Shown one piece after another: positions 1 to 5,097 of a DNA stretch of 5,157 nucleotides. The position numbers were made by a program, and so were the translations under genes. Source of the DNA: JAWLCG01 sp041687295. Lineage in GTDB: Bacteria; Planctomycetota; Phycisphaerae; SM23-33; FEN-1343. The notes below the pieces were generated by a model. It worked only from the letters and a program-made list of their open reading frames with translations. It made no database searches and was not told where the DNA came from. Numbering within the stretch: position 1 is the stretch's first letter; each line of letters begins with the position of its first letter. The stretch is from assembly GCA_041687295.1 (NCBI GenBank), contig JAWLCG010000349.1, forward strand, positions 1 through 5,157. The letters are read 5' to 3'.

Positions 1-1619
1 GGCTGGGGGTTGTTCTTGAAGGGGTTGTAGAGCGGGTCGGCGACCAGCAGCATCCGCCAGCTCACGTGCGGGATCGTCCGCCAGTAGACCTCCGCGACCG
101 TCAGCTCGCCCGACAGCAGCAGCGGGAAGAACTCCTCAGGCGGCGGGAAGGCCTGCAGCAGCGGCTCGTCGGCCGAGCCGATGGTGGCGGCGATGCCGTT
201 GGCCTGCATCTGCGGGACCCACTGGAGCGTCTCGGGGTTGCGCAGGTCCTGGGCCTCCCAACTGGCCACGTGGTACCCGACGGCCCCGCGGACCCACTGG
301 AACGCGGGCACGTACTTGCGCAGGCTGTACCAGCCGCAGTACAAAGCCGCGTTCGGGGCCGAGCCCGCCCGCATCACCATCTGCGAGGTCTCCAGCTCGA
401 CCTTCAGGCTCGTCTGGGCCCGCAGCAGATCGGCCAGGCCGCGGAGGCGCTTGTCGAAGTTGGGGTCCTTGCCGCCGGCGTCGATGTAGACGGTGCCCTG
501 GAGCCCCTCGGCCTCGACGGCGACGGCGTCGCGGACCATGCGGACCAGGTCGCCCAGGCGGGCGCCGTCGAGCCGGCTGACCATCAGCACCCGCCCGCGC
601 TCGGCGAGGAGCTGGCGGCGCGCCTCGGCCGGCACACGCCAGAAGTGGGGGTTGTCCATCCACCCGTCGCGGGGGTAGTCGTCCCACCAGAGCAGCACCA
701 GCTCGCTGTCGACGGCCGACAGGCTGGTCATGATCTTCATGTACTCCTGCTGCTGGTTGACGAACTGGTAGACCCCGACCAGGCCGCCTATGGGCTCCAG
801 GGCCTCCTTGACGGCGCCCTCGAGCAGGTTGGGGCTCATCTCGGTCTGGGCCAGCTCCTGGAGTCGGCCCTGCAGATGGGTCATCCGCTGCTGAAGCTCC
901 TGATTGCTGGGCAGGCCGTCGGGGCGGTGCTCGCGCATGGCGTTGGCCAGGCCCGGCAGGCCCATCACGCGGCGCGTCAGGGCCAGCAGTTGCCGCTGGG
1001 CGGTCGTCCGCTGGACCGGGTCGGCCAGCTTGCCGATGTGGCGGGTCTTGCTGGCGGCCTGCCGCTGAAACTCCTGCATCAGCGTCTCGACCTTCGGCAG
1101 CGGCTCGGGCAGCGTCACGGCCACGTCGAACAGGCCGTGCAGCGTCTCGACACTGCTGGTGTAGCGGGCGCTGCTGGGAAAGTGCGTGCCGACGTGCTTG
1201 ATCAGCTCGGTGGCCTGGGCCAGCTCCAGGTGCGTCTGCTTGGCCGTCCGGCCGCACCAGTCCAGCACGGCCTGGCGGTCGGCGGAGGTCTCCTCGGCGG
1301 CCAGGCGGTAGGGCACGCCGTAGGTGGTCAGCACGCAGGTGATCCGCCCGTCGATGCCCCGTTCGGTCATCGCCGCCCGCAGCGGCTCGACGAGCCGACG
1401 CTGGTAGCTGGCGGCGGTGAGGACGTCGCTGGTCGGCAGGTCCAGGGCCACGAGGTTCTCGGCCGGTATCTTGCGGTAGTCCGCGTAGAGCCGGCCCAAC
1501 GCCACCGACTCGGGCACGTTCTGGTTGGTCACCACCAGGACCTGATCGGGCTCCAGGGCCCGGGCGACACCCGTCGCCAGCAGCAGGGCCGCCAGGACCG
1601 CGTATAGAGATTTACGCAT
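1..1619 (-). CDS. TIGR03790 family exported protein (3' end cut by window edge)
   Basis: The frame stays open from ATG 1619 to the left edge: 539 residues, no stop. The start is supported by GGGGAG at 1629-1624, 4 nt upstream. Residues 1-21 are a Sec signal peptide (MRKS, then a Leu/Ala core, ending in ARA), so export is expected. An N-terminal block at about 26-106 has the family pattern: VLVVTNQNVPESVALGRLY, then KIPAENLVALDLP and TTYGVPYRL. A C-terminal block at about 302-533 has DSELVLLWW, NPHFW, CGWYS, ATIGSADEP, FFPLLLSGELTVAEVYWR and WRMLLVADPLYNPF. These match what I know of TIGR03790, a family of unknown function reported to occur in genomes with exosortase. Between the blocks lies a helix-rich stretch of about 195 residues. 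DPLYNPF is normally near the C-terminus, so little is missing. The gene lies 139 bp downstream of the cytidylyltransferase gene and has its own promoter candidate. Family assignment is confident; biochemical role is unknown. Confidence 0.87.
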   Translation of the reverse strand, partial: MRKSLYAVLAALLLATGVARALEPDQVLVVTNQNVPESVALGRLYADYRKIPAENLVALDLPTSDVLTAASYQRRLVEPLRAAMTERGIDGRITCVLTTYGVPYRLAAEETSADRQAVLDWCGRTAKQTHLELAQATELIKHVGTHFPSSARYTSSVETLHGLFDVAVTLPEPLPKVETLMQEFQRQAASKTRHIGKLADPVQRTTAQRQLLALTRRVMGLPGLANAMREHRPDGLPSNQELQQRMTHLQGRLQELAQTEMSPNLLEGAVKEALEPIGGLVGVYQFVNQQQEYMKIMTSLSAVDSELVLLWWDDYPRDGWMDNPHFWRVPAEARRQLLAERGRVLMVSRLDGARLGDLVRMVRDAVAVEAEGLQGTVYIDAGGKDPNFDKRLRGLADLLRAQTSLKVELETSQMVMRAGSAPNAALYCGWYSLRKYVPAFQWVRGAVGYHVASWEAQDLRNPETLQWVPQMQANGIAATIGSADEPLLQAFPPPEEFFPLLLSGELTVAEVYWRTIPHVSWRMLLVADPLYNPFKNNPQ

Positions 1620-1671
1620 AGCTCTCCCCGTTCGTGAGTCCAAACTGGTTTCGTGGTACGTCTTGGGACCT

Positions 1672-1688
1672 TCCGGGCAGGGCCCGGA
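1672..1688 (-). promoter_or_regulatory. Leader hairpin upstream of the TIGR03790 gene
   Basis: On the minus strand TCCGGGC and GCCCGGA form a perfect 7-bp stem with a 3-nt loop. It begins roughly 9 nt after the start site expected from the promoter at 1731-1704 and sits about 50 nt before the start codon. It lacks a U-tract, so a structured leader or an RNA-stabilising 5' hairpin is more likely than a terminator. Function is inferred. Confidence 0.4.
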
Positions 1689-1703
1689 TTCCATGGATCG
1701 GCC

Positions 1704-1731
1704 ATTCTACGGCCCGACTGTGCCTGCGCAA
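1704..1731 (-). promoter_or_regulatory. Promoter candidate for the TIGR03790 gene
   Basis: Reading the minus strand, TTGCGC (1731-1726) is followed after 16 nt by TAGAAT (1709-1704). Shifting the -35 by one base to TTTGCG gives 17 nt. The -10 context CCGTAGAAT is identical to that upstream of the sulfatase gene at 3473-3481. The expected start near 1697 leaves a leader of about 78 nt. The 139-bp gap to the upstream gene and this element suggest separate transcription, although read-through is not excluded. Confidence 0.5.
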
Positions 1732-1758
1732 AGACAATCGTCGCGGGCAAAGGTTAGG

Positions 1759-2487
1759 CTACGGGGCCGGGCGGGGGTGGCGGTGGAGGGCTTCGGCGAT
1801 CACCAGGTCGGTCTCGCTGTCGACGTTGACGCTGCGGGCGGCGGGCATGACGTAGGGCAGGCAGTGCTGGCCGTAGAGGCTGCGCTGCTCGACGAGGACG
1901 TCGCGGCGGGTGACGTAGACGGCGCCGTTGCGGCGGTAGGGCACGGGCTGGGCGGCGAGGTCCTGGCGGCGGGTGGGCTCGGGCAGGTCGGCGAAGTAGG
2001 GCGCGACGTAGCCGTCATCGACCTTGCGCAGCCAGGCCGGGTGTGCGTCGACGACCTCGCAGAGGCTCACGAGGCTGTCGGCCTCGGGCGTCGCCAGCAG
2101 CGTCTGGACGGCGGTGCGGACGTCGAAGGGCTCGCGGAGCGGGCAGGTCGGCTCGAGCAGGCACACGAGGTCGACGCGCCGGCCCCGCTCGCCTTCGATG
2201 GCGGCCACCGCGTGCAGCAGCACCTCCAGCGTGGGGGCGGTGTCGCTGGCCAGTTCGGCCGGTCGGCGGAAGGGCACGTCGGCGCCGGCGCGGATGGCCT
2301 CGGCGGCAATCGTGTCGCTGTCGGTGCTGACGATCAGTCGGCTGCAGACGCCGCTGTTCAGGCCCGCCCCCACGGCCCGGGCGAGAAGGCTCAGGCCGCC
2401 CACCGTTCGCAGGTTCTTGTCGGGCAGCCCCTTGGAGCCCCCGCGGGCGGGCACGATGCCCAGGCAGTAGACGGTGTCGCTGACCAT
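1759..2487 (-). CDS. Acylneuraminate cytidylyltransferase family protein (CMP-nonulosonic acid synthetase)
   Basis: Complete 242-residue protein. It is expected to transfer CMP from CTP to a nine-carbon 2-keto sugar acid (sialic, legionaminic or pseudaminic type), giving the donor for surface glycans; cytoplasmic, no signal peptide. The CTP-binding motif ARGGSKGLPDKNL lies at 14-26. It is followed by STDSD (54-58), FRRPAELASDTAPT (73-86), LEPTCPLR (111-118; usually LQPTSPLR), RRNGAVYV (185-192) and VNVDSETDL (220-228), the acidic metal-binding region. Length is normal for the single-domain NeuA/PseF/LegF group. The start at ATG 2487 is supported by AGGAG (2497-2493) with 5-nt spacing and by the family N-terminus (VYCLGIVPARGGSKG). 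No nonulosonate synthase or epimerase is visible nearby, so the sugar cannot be named. Asn221 sits where many relatives have the first Asp of a DxD pair. KdsB is less likely given the motif set. Confidence 0.88.
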   Translation of the reverse strand: MVSDTVYCLGIVPARGGSKGLPDKNLRTVGGLSLLARAVGAGLNSGVCSRLIVSTDSDTIAAEAIRAGADVPFRRPAELASDTAPTLEVLLHAVAAIEGERGRRVDLVCLLEPTCPLREPFDVRTAVQTLLATPEADSLVSLCEVVDAHPAWLRKVDDGYVAPYFADLPEPTRRQDLAAQPVPYRRNGAVYVTRRDVLVEQRSLYGQHCLPYVMPAARSVNVDSETDLVIAEALHRHPRPAP

Positions 2488-2517
2488 GGTCGCTCCTGTG
2501 TTTGCCCCATTGCGTCA

Positions 2518-2546
2518 TTGGCCGATGAACACCCGGATGATATAAT
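2518..2546 (+). promoter_or_regulatory. Promoter candidate for the NFU-domain gene
   Basis: TTGGCC (2518-2523), a 17-bp spacer and a perfect TATAAT (2541-2546) give a sigma70-type layout. The expected start near 2553 gives a leader of about 50 nt before ATG 2605. The -35 resembles that of the sulfatase promoter (TTGGCG). Confidence 0.65.
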
Positions 2547-2566
2547 CAGTAAGAGACAGTAGACAA
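2539..2566 (-). promoter_or_regulatory. Divergent promoter candidate for the cytidylyltransferase gene
   Basis: On the minus strand TTGTCT (2566-2561) is followed after 16 nt by TATATC (2544-2539). The -10 overlaps the TATAAT of the rightward promoter, so the two polymerases would compete for the same AT-rich core. The expected start near 2532 leaves a leader of about 45 nt. The hexamers match the consensus less well than those of the rightward promoter. Confidence 0.4.
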
Positions 2567-2604
2567 GGGCTCATGACGGGCCTGAGGGTTCTTTGGAGTG
2601 AGAC

Positions 2605-2859
2605 ATGGCAGAGCAGACGAGCAACGACTCGATGAAAGATCGCGTGAACGAGGTGATCGAGCACCTCCGTACCCTGGTGCAGCAGGATGGCGGCGACATT
2701 GAGCTGGTCTCGGTCGACGAGGCGAGTGGCCGGGTCGGCATCCGCTTCCAGGGCGCCTGCGTAGGCTGTCCCGGGGCGGCCATGACGCTCAAGATGGGCG
2801 TCGAGCGCCACCTCAAGCAGCAGGTGCCCGAGGTGACCGAGGTCTACGCCGTAAACTGA
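2605..2859 (+). CDS. NifU C-terminal (NFU) domain Fe-S cluster protein
   Basis: An 84-residue stand-alone NFU domain. In this family two Cys of a CxxC motif, usually in a homodimer, hold a transient [4Fe-4S] cluster that is passed to target proteins in the cytoplasm. Seen here: a helix at about 10-27, the conserved QQDGGDIELVSV (26-37), a beta stretch GRVGIRFQG (42-50), CVGCPGAAM (52-60) with Cys52 and Cys55, and the helix TLKMGVERHLKQQVPEV. The length equals the bare domain; the N-terminal IscU-like and [2Fe-2S] parts of full NifU and the A-type domain of NfuA are absent. ATG 2605 is preceded by GGAG (2595-2598) with 6-nt spacing and by a strong promoter at 2518-2546. No isc, suf or nif genes are in view, so a general Fe-S carrier role is more likely than nitrogen fixation. 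Confidence 0.92.
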   Translation: MAEQTSNDSMKDRVNEVIEHLRTLVQQDGGDIELVSVDEASGRVGIRFQGACVGCPGAAMTLKMGVERHLKQQVPEVTEVYAVN

Positions 2860-2879
2860 CAACCCATACCGGATCGCCG

Positions 2880-2919
2880 GCGACTTAGTGGTCGCTCGCC
2901 TCGAAGGCCAGGTTGGCCT
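2880..2919 (+). other. Two small hairpins after the NFU gene
   Basis: GCGAC (2880-2884) pairs with GTCGC (2891-2895) over a 6-nt loop. AGGCCA (2905-2910) pairs with TGGCCT (2914-2919) over a 3-nt loop. Neither has a U-tract. They may help end or protect the NFU transcript, but stems of this size are common in GC-rich DNA. Confidence 0.25.
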
Positions 2920-2959
2920 ACCGTCGAAAGACACATGCCGAGAGTTGACCACTGAGCAT

Positions 2960-3010
2960 GCATAGAATCGGGGACGAGCTGAACTTCAGCCCGCCCCCGA
3001 TTCGTTATGC
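2960..3010. terminator. Long nested hairpin, terminator-like
   Basis: GCATAGAATCGGGG (2960-2973) pairs with CCCCGATTC (2995-3003) and, after a 2-nt bulge, TATGC (3006-3010), making 14 bp. Inside, GCTGAA (2978-2983) and TTCAGC (2985-2990) form a second stem. It stands about 100 nt after the NFU stop and 50 nt before the lipoprotein -10, so it probably separates the two transcripts. No clear U-tract follows, so it is not a textbook intrinsic terminator; a structured RNA or protein-binding palindrome is possible. The rest of the gap (2860-3139) shows no convincing gene. Confidence 0.45.
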
Positions 3011-3036
3011 GCACCGGGCCTCCGCACGCCGCCCGC

Positions 3037-3066
3037 TGGTCCGGTCGGGGCGCCGCCCCCTATAAT
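3037..3066 (+). promoter_or_regulatory. Promoter candidate for the lipoprotein gene (strong -10, weak -35)
   Basis: A perfect TATAAT lies at 3061-3066. The best -35 is only TGGTCC (3037-3042) with 18-bp spacing. The predicted start near 3073 falls inside the left arm of the inverted repeat at 3070-3119, giving a leader of about 67 nt. Confidence 0.5.
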
Positions 3067-3069
3067 GCC

Positions 3070-3119
3070 ACAGCCTTGCCGGAGATGCGCTCCGTGAGGG
3101 GCCGGCTGGCAAGGCCTGT
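3070..3119 (+). promoter_or_regulatory. Structured 5' leader of the lipoprotein gene
   Basis: ACAGCCTTGCC (3070-3080) pairs with GGCAAGGCCTGT (3108-3119), giving 11 bp with one bulged C. Inside the 27-nt interior, GGAG (3081-3084) and CTCC (3090-3093) form a second small stem with a 5-nt loop. The structure starts at or a few bases before the expected 5' end of the mRNA and ends 6 nt before the ribosome-binding region GGAGAGG (3126-3132). I do not recognise a known riboswitch class. Confidence 0.4.
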
Positions 3120-3139
3120 CCGACCGGAGAGGGGGAGCT

Positions 3140-3433
3140 ATGACCACACGTCTTGCATCGGCCCTGCTGCTGGCCGTGCTGCTGAGCGGGCTGCTGGGCG
3201 GCTGTGCCCGCAAGCGGGTCACCCGCGAGAACTACGACCGCATCGAAACCGGCATGACCCGCGAGCAGGTCGAGGAGATCCTCGGCCCGCCGACCGACAC
3301 CGATGTCGGCAGCGCCAATTTCGGCGACGTGGGCATCTCGGCTGGGTCGGTGGTTTGGAAGGAGGATGGCCGATCGATCACCATCACCTTCCTCAACGAC
3401 GAGGTCCTCACCAAGAGCGCGTCGGGCTTGTAG
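3140..3433 (+). CDS. Small lipoprotein with BamE/OmlA-like (SmpA/DUF3862-type) domain
   Basis: A 97-residue exported lipoprotein. Residues 1-21 form a lipoprotein signal (TTR, then a Leu/Ala core) ending in lipobox LGGC, with Cys22 as the predicted lipidated residue. Ala23 at position +2 does not suggest inner-membrane retention by the E. coli rule. The mature part has the family signature NYDRIETGMTREQVEEILGP (31-50), then a variable loop and a beta pattern SVVWKEDGRSITITFLNDEV (70-89) as in BamE/OmlA-type small domains. BamE itself assists outer-membrane protein assembly, but many such small domains have no known role, and this short single-domain form cannot be equated with BamE. The start is set by the purine-rich GGAGAGGGGGAG (3126-3137) and by the signal peptide. 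The gene has its own promoter and a folded leader; the next gene begins 81 bp downstream. Confidence 0.85.
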   Translation: MTTRLASALLLAVLLSGLLGGCARKRVTRENYDRIETGMTREQVEEILGPPTDTDVGSANFGDVGISAGSVVWKEDGRSITITFLNDEVLTKSASGL

Positions 3434-3452
3434 ACGCCCGGCCCCTGAGCGG

Positions 3453-3481
3453 TTGGCGCCCGCCGGGGCTGGCCGTAGAAT
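3453..3481 (+). promoter_or_regulatory. Promoter candidate for the sulfatase gene
   Basis: TTGGCG (3453-3458), 17 bp and TAGAAT (3476-3481). It lies in the 81-bp gap after the lipoprotein stop, so the sulfatase can be transcribed alone. The predicted start near 3488 gives a leader of only about 27 nt. Confidence 0.6.
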
Positions 3482-3512
3482 CGCCTCCGGACCCCTCACT
3501 CCACGGAGGCGA
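3481..3512 (+). promoter_or_regulatory. Inverted repeat enclosing the sulfatase Shine-Dalgarno
   Basis: TCGCCTCCG (3481-3489) and CGGAGGCGA (3504-3512) are perfectly complementary over 9 bp around a 14-nt loop. The right arm contains the ribosome-binding site GGAGG (3505-3509), 5 nt before ATG 3515. The left arm directly follows the -10 and is mostly upstream of the predicted start site. The repeat can therefore act as a DNA operator, or as an RNA hairpin hiding the ribosome-binding site only in longer read-through transcripts. Confidence 0.5.
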
Positions 3513-3514
3513 CG

Positions 3515-4936
3515 ATGGCCCAGCCCGACATCCTCGTGTTCATGAGCGACCAGCACACCGCCCGCCTGATGAGCGGGGCCGGCGACCCGATCGTCTCAAC
3601 GCCCAACATGGACCGTCTGGCCCGCGAGGGCGTGCGATTCGCCAACGCGTACACCTCCTGCCCGCTGTGCGTGCCGGCCCGCATGTCGCTGCTGACCGGC
3701 TGGCTGCCCAGCCGCCTGGGCGTGCTGACCAACGGCGACGTGCTGCACAGCGGCTACGCGACGTTGGCCCACAGCCTCGGCTCGGCCGGCTACGAGACGA
3801 TCCTGTGCGGGCGGATGCACTTCTGCGGCCAGGACCAGCGCCACGGCTTCGAGCGGCGGCTGGTGGGCGACTTCACGCCCTGCCTGCCCGGCCGGAGCGG
3901 CGACAGCCGGGCCGACCTCGGGCCCTACGTCAGCACGCCGGCGGGCAAGTGGCAGAAGCACTTCGGCGGCGGCACCAGCCCGGTGCTGGAGTACGACCGC
4001 GCCGTCGTGGCGGGGGCCCTGGAGAACCTGGCCGAACCGGCCGAGCGCCCCCGGCTGCTGGTGACGGGCATCTACGGGCCGCACCACACCTTCGTCGCGC
4101 CCGAGCCGCTCTACCGCAAGTATCTCGACCTCGTCGATGAGCCGATCGACCCCGACAGCGTCGAGATGCACCCGGTCGTCCGCGAGCAAATCAGCAAGCG
4201 CGACCTCTCCGCCGACGCCGTCCGCCGCGTCCGGGCCGCCTACTACGGCCTGGTCGAGCACGTCGACGGGCAGCTCGGGCGCGTGCTCGAGGCGTGGGAC
4301 GCCCGCCTCGCCCGCACCGGCCGAAAGGGCCTGTTCTGCTACCTCAGCGACCACGGCGAGCAGGGGGGGCATCGCGGCCTGTGGGGCAAGCAGACCTTCT
4401 ACGACGAGGCCGCCCGCATCCCGCTGATCTTCCGCGGCGCGGGCGTCCGGGCCGGCGACACCCACGACACGCCGGTGAGTCTGATGGACGTCACACCGAC
4501 GCTCTGCGATATCGTGGGCACCGAGGCCCCGCCCGAGCACGACGGCACGAGCCTGACGGCGGTGCTGGCCGGCGAGTCAGCCCCGCCGGATCGGCCCATC
4601 CTCGCCGAGGTGTCCGAGGGCGGCCGGCTGGGACGCATGGTCCGCCGCGGGCGGTGGAAGTACATCGCCTACCACGGCTTCGAGGGGGCGGACATGCTCT
4701 TCGACCTCCAGGCCGACCCCGCCGAGACCCGCAACGTCCTGGCCGAGCACCCCGACATCGCCGAGGCCCTGCGGGCCGATCTGCACGCCGACTGGGACCC
4801 CGAGGCCGTCGTCCGCCGCCAGCGCCTGCTGGCTAAGCATCGCCGCATCCAGTCCGCTTGGGGCGCGGCCGTGCCCCTGCCCGAGCCCGACCGCTGGCCC
4901 GTGCCGCAGTCCAGCTGGCAGCTGCCGAAGGTCTGA
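3515..4936 (+). CDS. Type I sulfatase, choline-sulfatase-like, formylglycine-dependent
   Basis: A 473-residue alkaline-phosphatase-superfamily sulfatase expected to hydrolyse a sulfate ester. Metal-site residues are Asp12-Gln13 (MSDQH) and Asp279-His280 (LSDHGEQGGHRGLWGKQ). The sulfatase signature CVPARMSLLTG begins at Cys52, the residue that would be converted to formylglycine. The active-site strip CGRMHFCGQDQRHGFE (98-113) has Arg100 where Lys is usual and His102; GPHHTF is at 188-193 and Lys292 sits in GKQTFYDEAARIPL. The C-terminal part has GRWKYIAY and DLQADPAETRNV. The LPSR, RMHF and DQxHGFE motifs and the tail around WDPEAVVRRQRLL recall choline sulfatases (BetC), but the substrate is not proven. 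No signal peptide is present, so a cytoplasmic location is likely. The start is supported by GGAGG (3505-3509) with 5-nt spacing and by the family N-terminus. A maturation enzyme (FGE or anSME) must be encoded elsewhere. Confidence 0.92.
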   Translation: MAQPDILVFMSDQHTARLMSGAGDPIVSTPNMDRLAREGVRFANAYTSCPLCVPARMSLLTGWLPSRLGVLTNGDVLHSGYATLAHSLGSAGYETILCGRMHFCGQDQRHGFERRLVGDFTPCLPGRSGDSRADLGPYVSTPAGKWQKHFGGGTSPVLEYDRAVVAGALENLAEPAERPRLLVTGIYGPHHTFVAPEPLYRKYLDLVDEPIDPDSVEMHPVVREQISKRDLSADAVRRVRAAYYGLVEHVDGQLGRVLEAWDARLARTGRKGLFCYLSDHGEQGGHRGLWGKQTFYDEAARIPLIFRGAGVRAGDTHDTPVSLMDVTPTLCDIVGTEAPPEHDGTSLTAVLAGESAPPDRPILAEVSEGGRLGRMVRRGRWKYIAYHGFEGADMLFDLQADPAETRNVLAEHPDIAEALRADLHADWDPEAVVRRQRLLAKHRRIQSAWGAAVPLPEPDRWPVPQSSWQLPKV

Positions 4937-4994
4937 GAAGACGGGTCAGACAGGAATGTTGAGCTCGCGGCCGCACCGGGGGGCTCGCCCAGCC

Positions 4995-5036
4995 GCGGGG
5001 GCTCTTCAGGCCGGTTCACCGGCCTTGCCCCCCCGC
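4995..5036. repeat. Compound GC-rich palindrome (REP-like), possible sulfatase terminator
   Basis: An inner stem AGGCCGG (5008-5014) and CCGGCCT (5019-5025) over TTCA is flanked by an outer stem GCGGGGGC (4995-5002) and GCCCCCCCGC (5027-5036, two bulged C). Alternative partners exist: GAGC and CGCGGC at 4961-4971 can pair with 4992-5004, and CCCCG/CGGGG at 5031-5043 form a small stem. It starts about 60 nt after the sulfatase stop and could end or protect that transcript. Confidence 0.5.
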
Positions 5037-5047
5037 AGCGGGGTGTA

Positions 5048-5070
5048 GCCCAGGGCTTCTAGCCCTGGGT
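5048..5070. repeat. Perfect 9-bp palindrome, REP-like
   Basis: CCCAGGGCT (5049-5057) and AGCCCTGGG (5061-5069) are perfectly complementary over the loop TCT, with a G-T pair possible at the base. It is the second member of the palindrome cluster and does not encode protein. Confidence 0.55.
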
Positions 5071-5097
5071 ACGCTGAGGGTCCCTATTGGATCTGGG

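Noticed and set aside
66..1607. Long rightward open frame (about 513 codons) opposite the TIGR03790 gene
   Set aside because: Antisense shadow common in GC-rich coding DNA. The protein is low in complexity (Gly, Leu, Gln, His, Ala) with no recognisable motif or ribosome-binding site, while the minus strand encodes a clear family match with a signal peptide.
1663..2562. Rightward open frame of about 299 codons opposite the cytidylyltransferase gene
   Set aside because: It is the complement of a clear enzyme gene. Its translation is compositionally biased, with no domain pattern.
2605..2859. Nitrogen fixation locus
   Set aside because: Only a bare NFU domain is present; such proteins are widespread general Fe-S carriers and no nif genes are nearby.
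2945..2968. TTGACC followed by TAGAAT as a second lipoprotein promoter
   Set aside because: The spacing is only 12 bp, too short for a sigma70-type promoter, and the -10 lies inside a long hairpin arm.
2958..3065. Possible 35-codon rightward small ORF beginning MHRIGDEL
   Set aside because: No good ribosome-binding site. The first third is fully explained by the hairpin at 2960-3010, the tail is Arg-rich, and its stop lies in the lipoprotein -10 box.
3070..3119. Fluoride-type or other known riboswitch in the lipoprotein leader
   Set aside because: The GGAGATGCGCTCC part superficially recalls such elements, but the other conserved segments are missing and a lipoprotein is not a typical target.
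3007..4140. Rightward frame of about 377 codons across the lipoprotein and sulfatase start
   Set aside because: It runs out of frame through two well-supported genes, their promoters and an inverted repeat; the translation is Arg/Pro/Gly-rich shadow sequence.
3596..4540. Leftward frame of about 314 codons inside the sulfatase gene
   Set aside because: Antisense of the catalytic domain; no ribosome-binding site or motif, and composition is typical of a complement frame.
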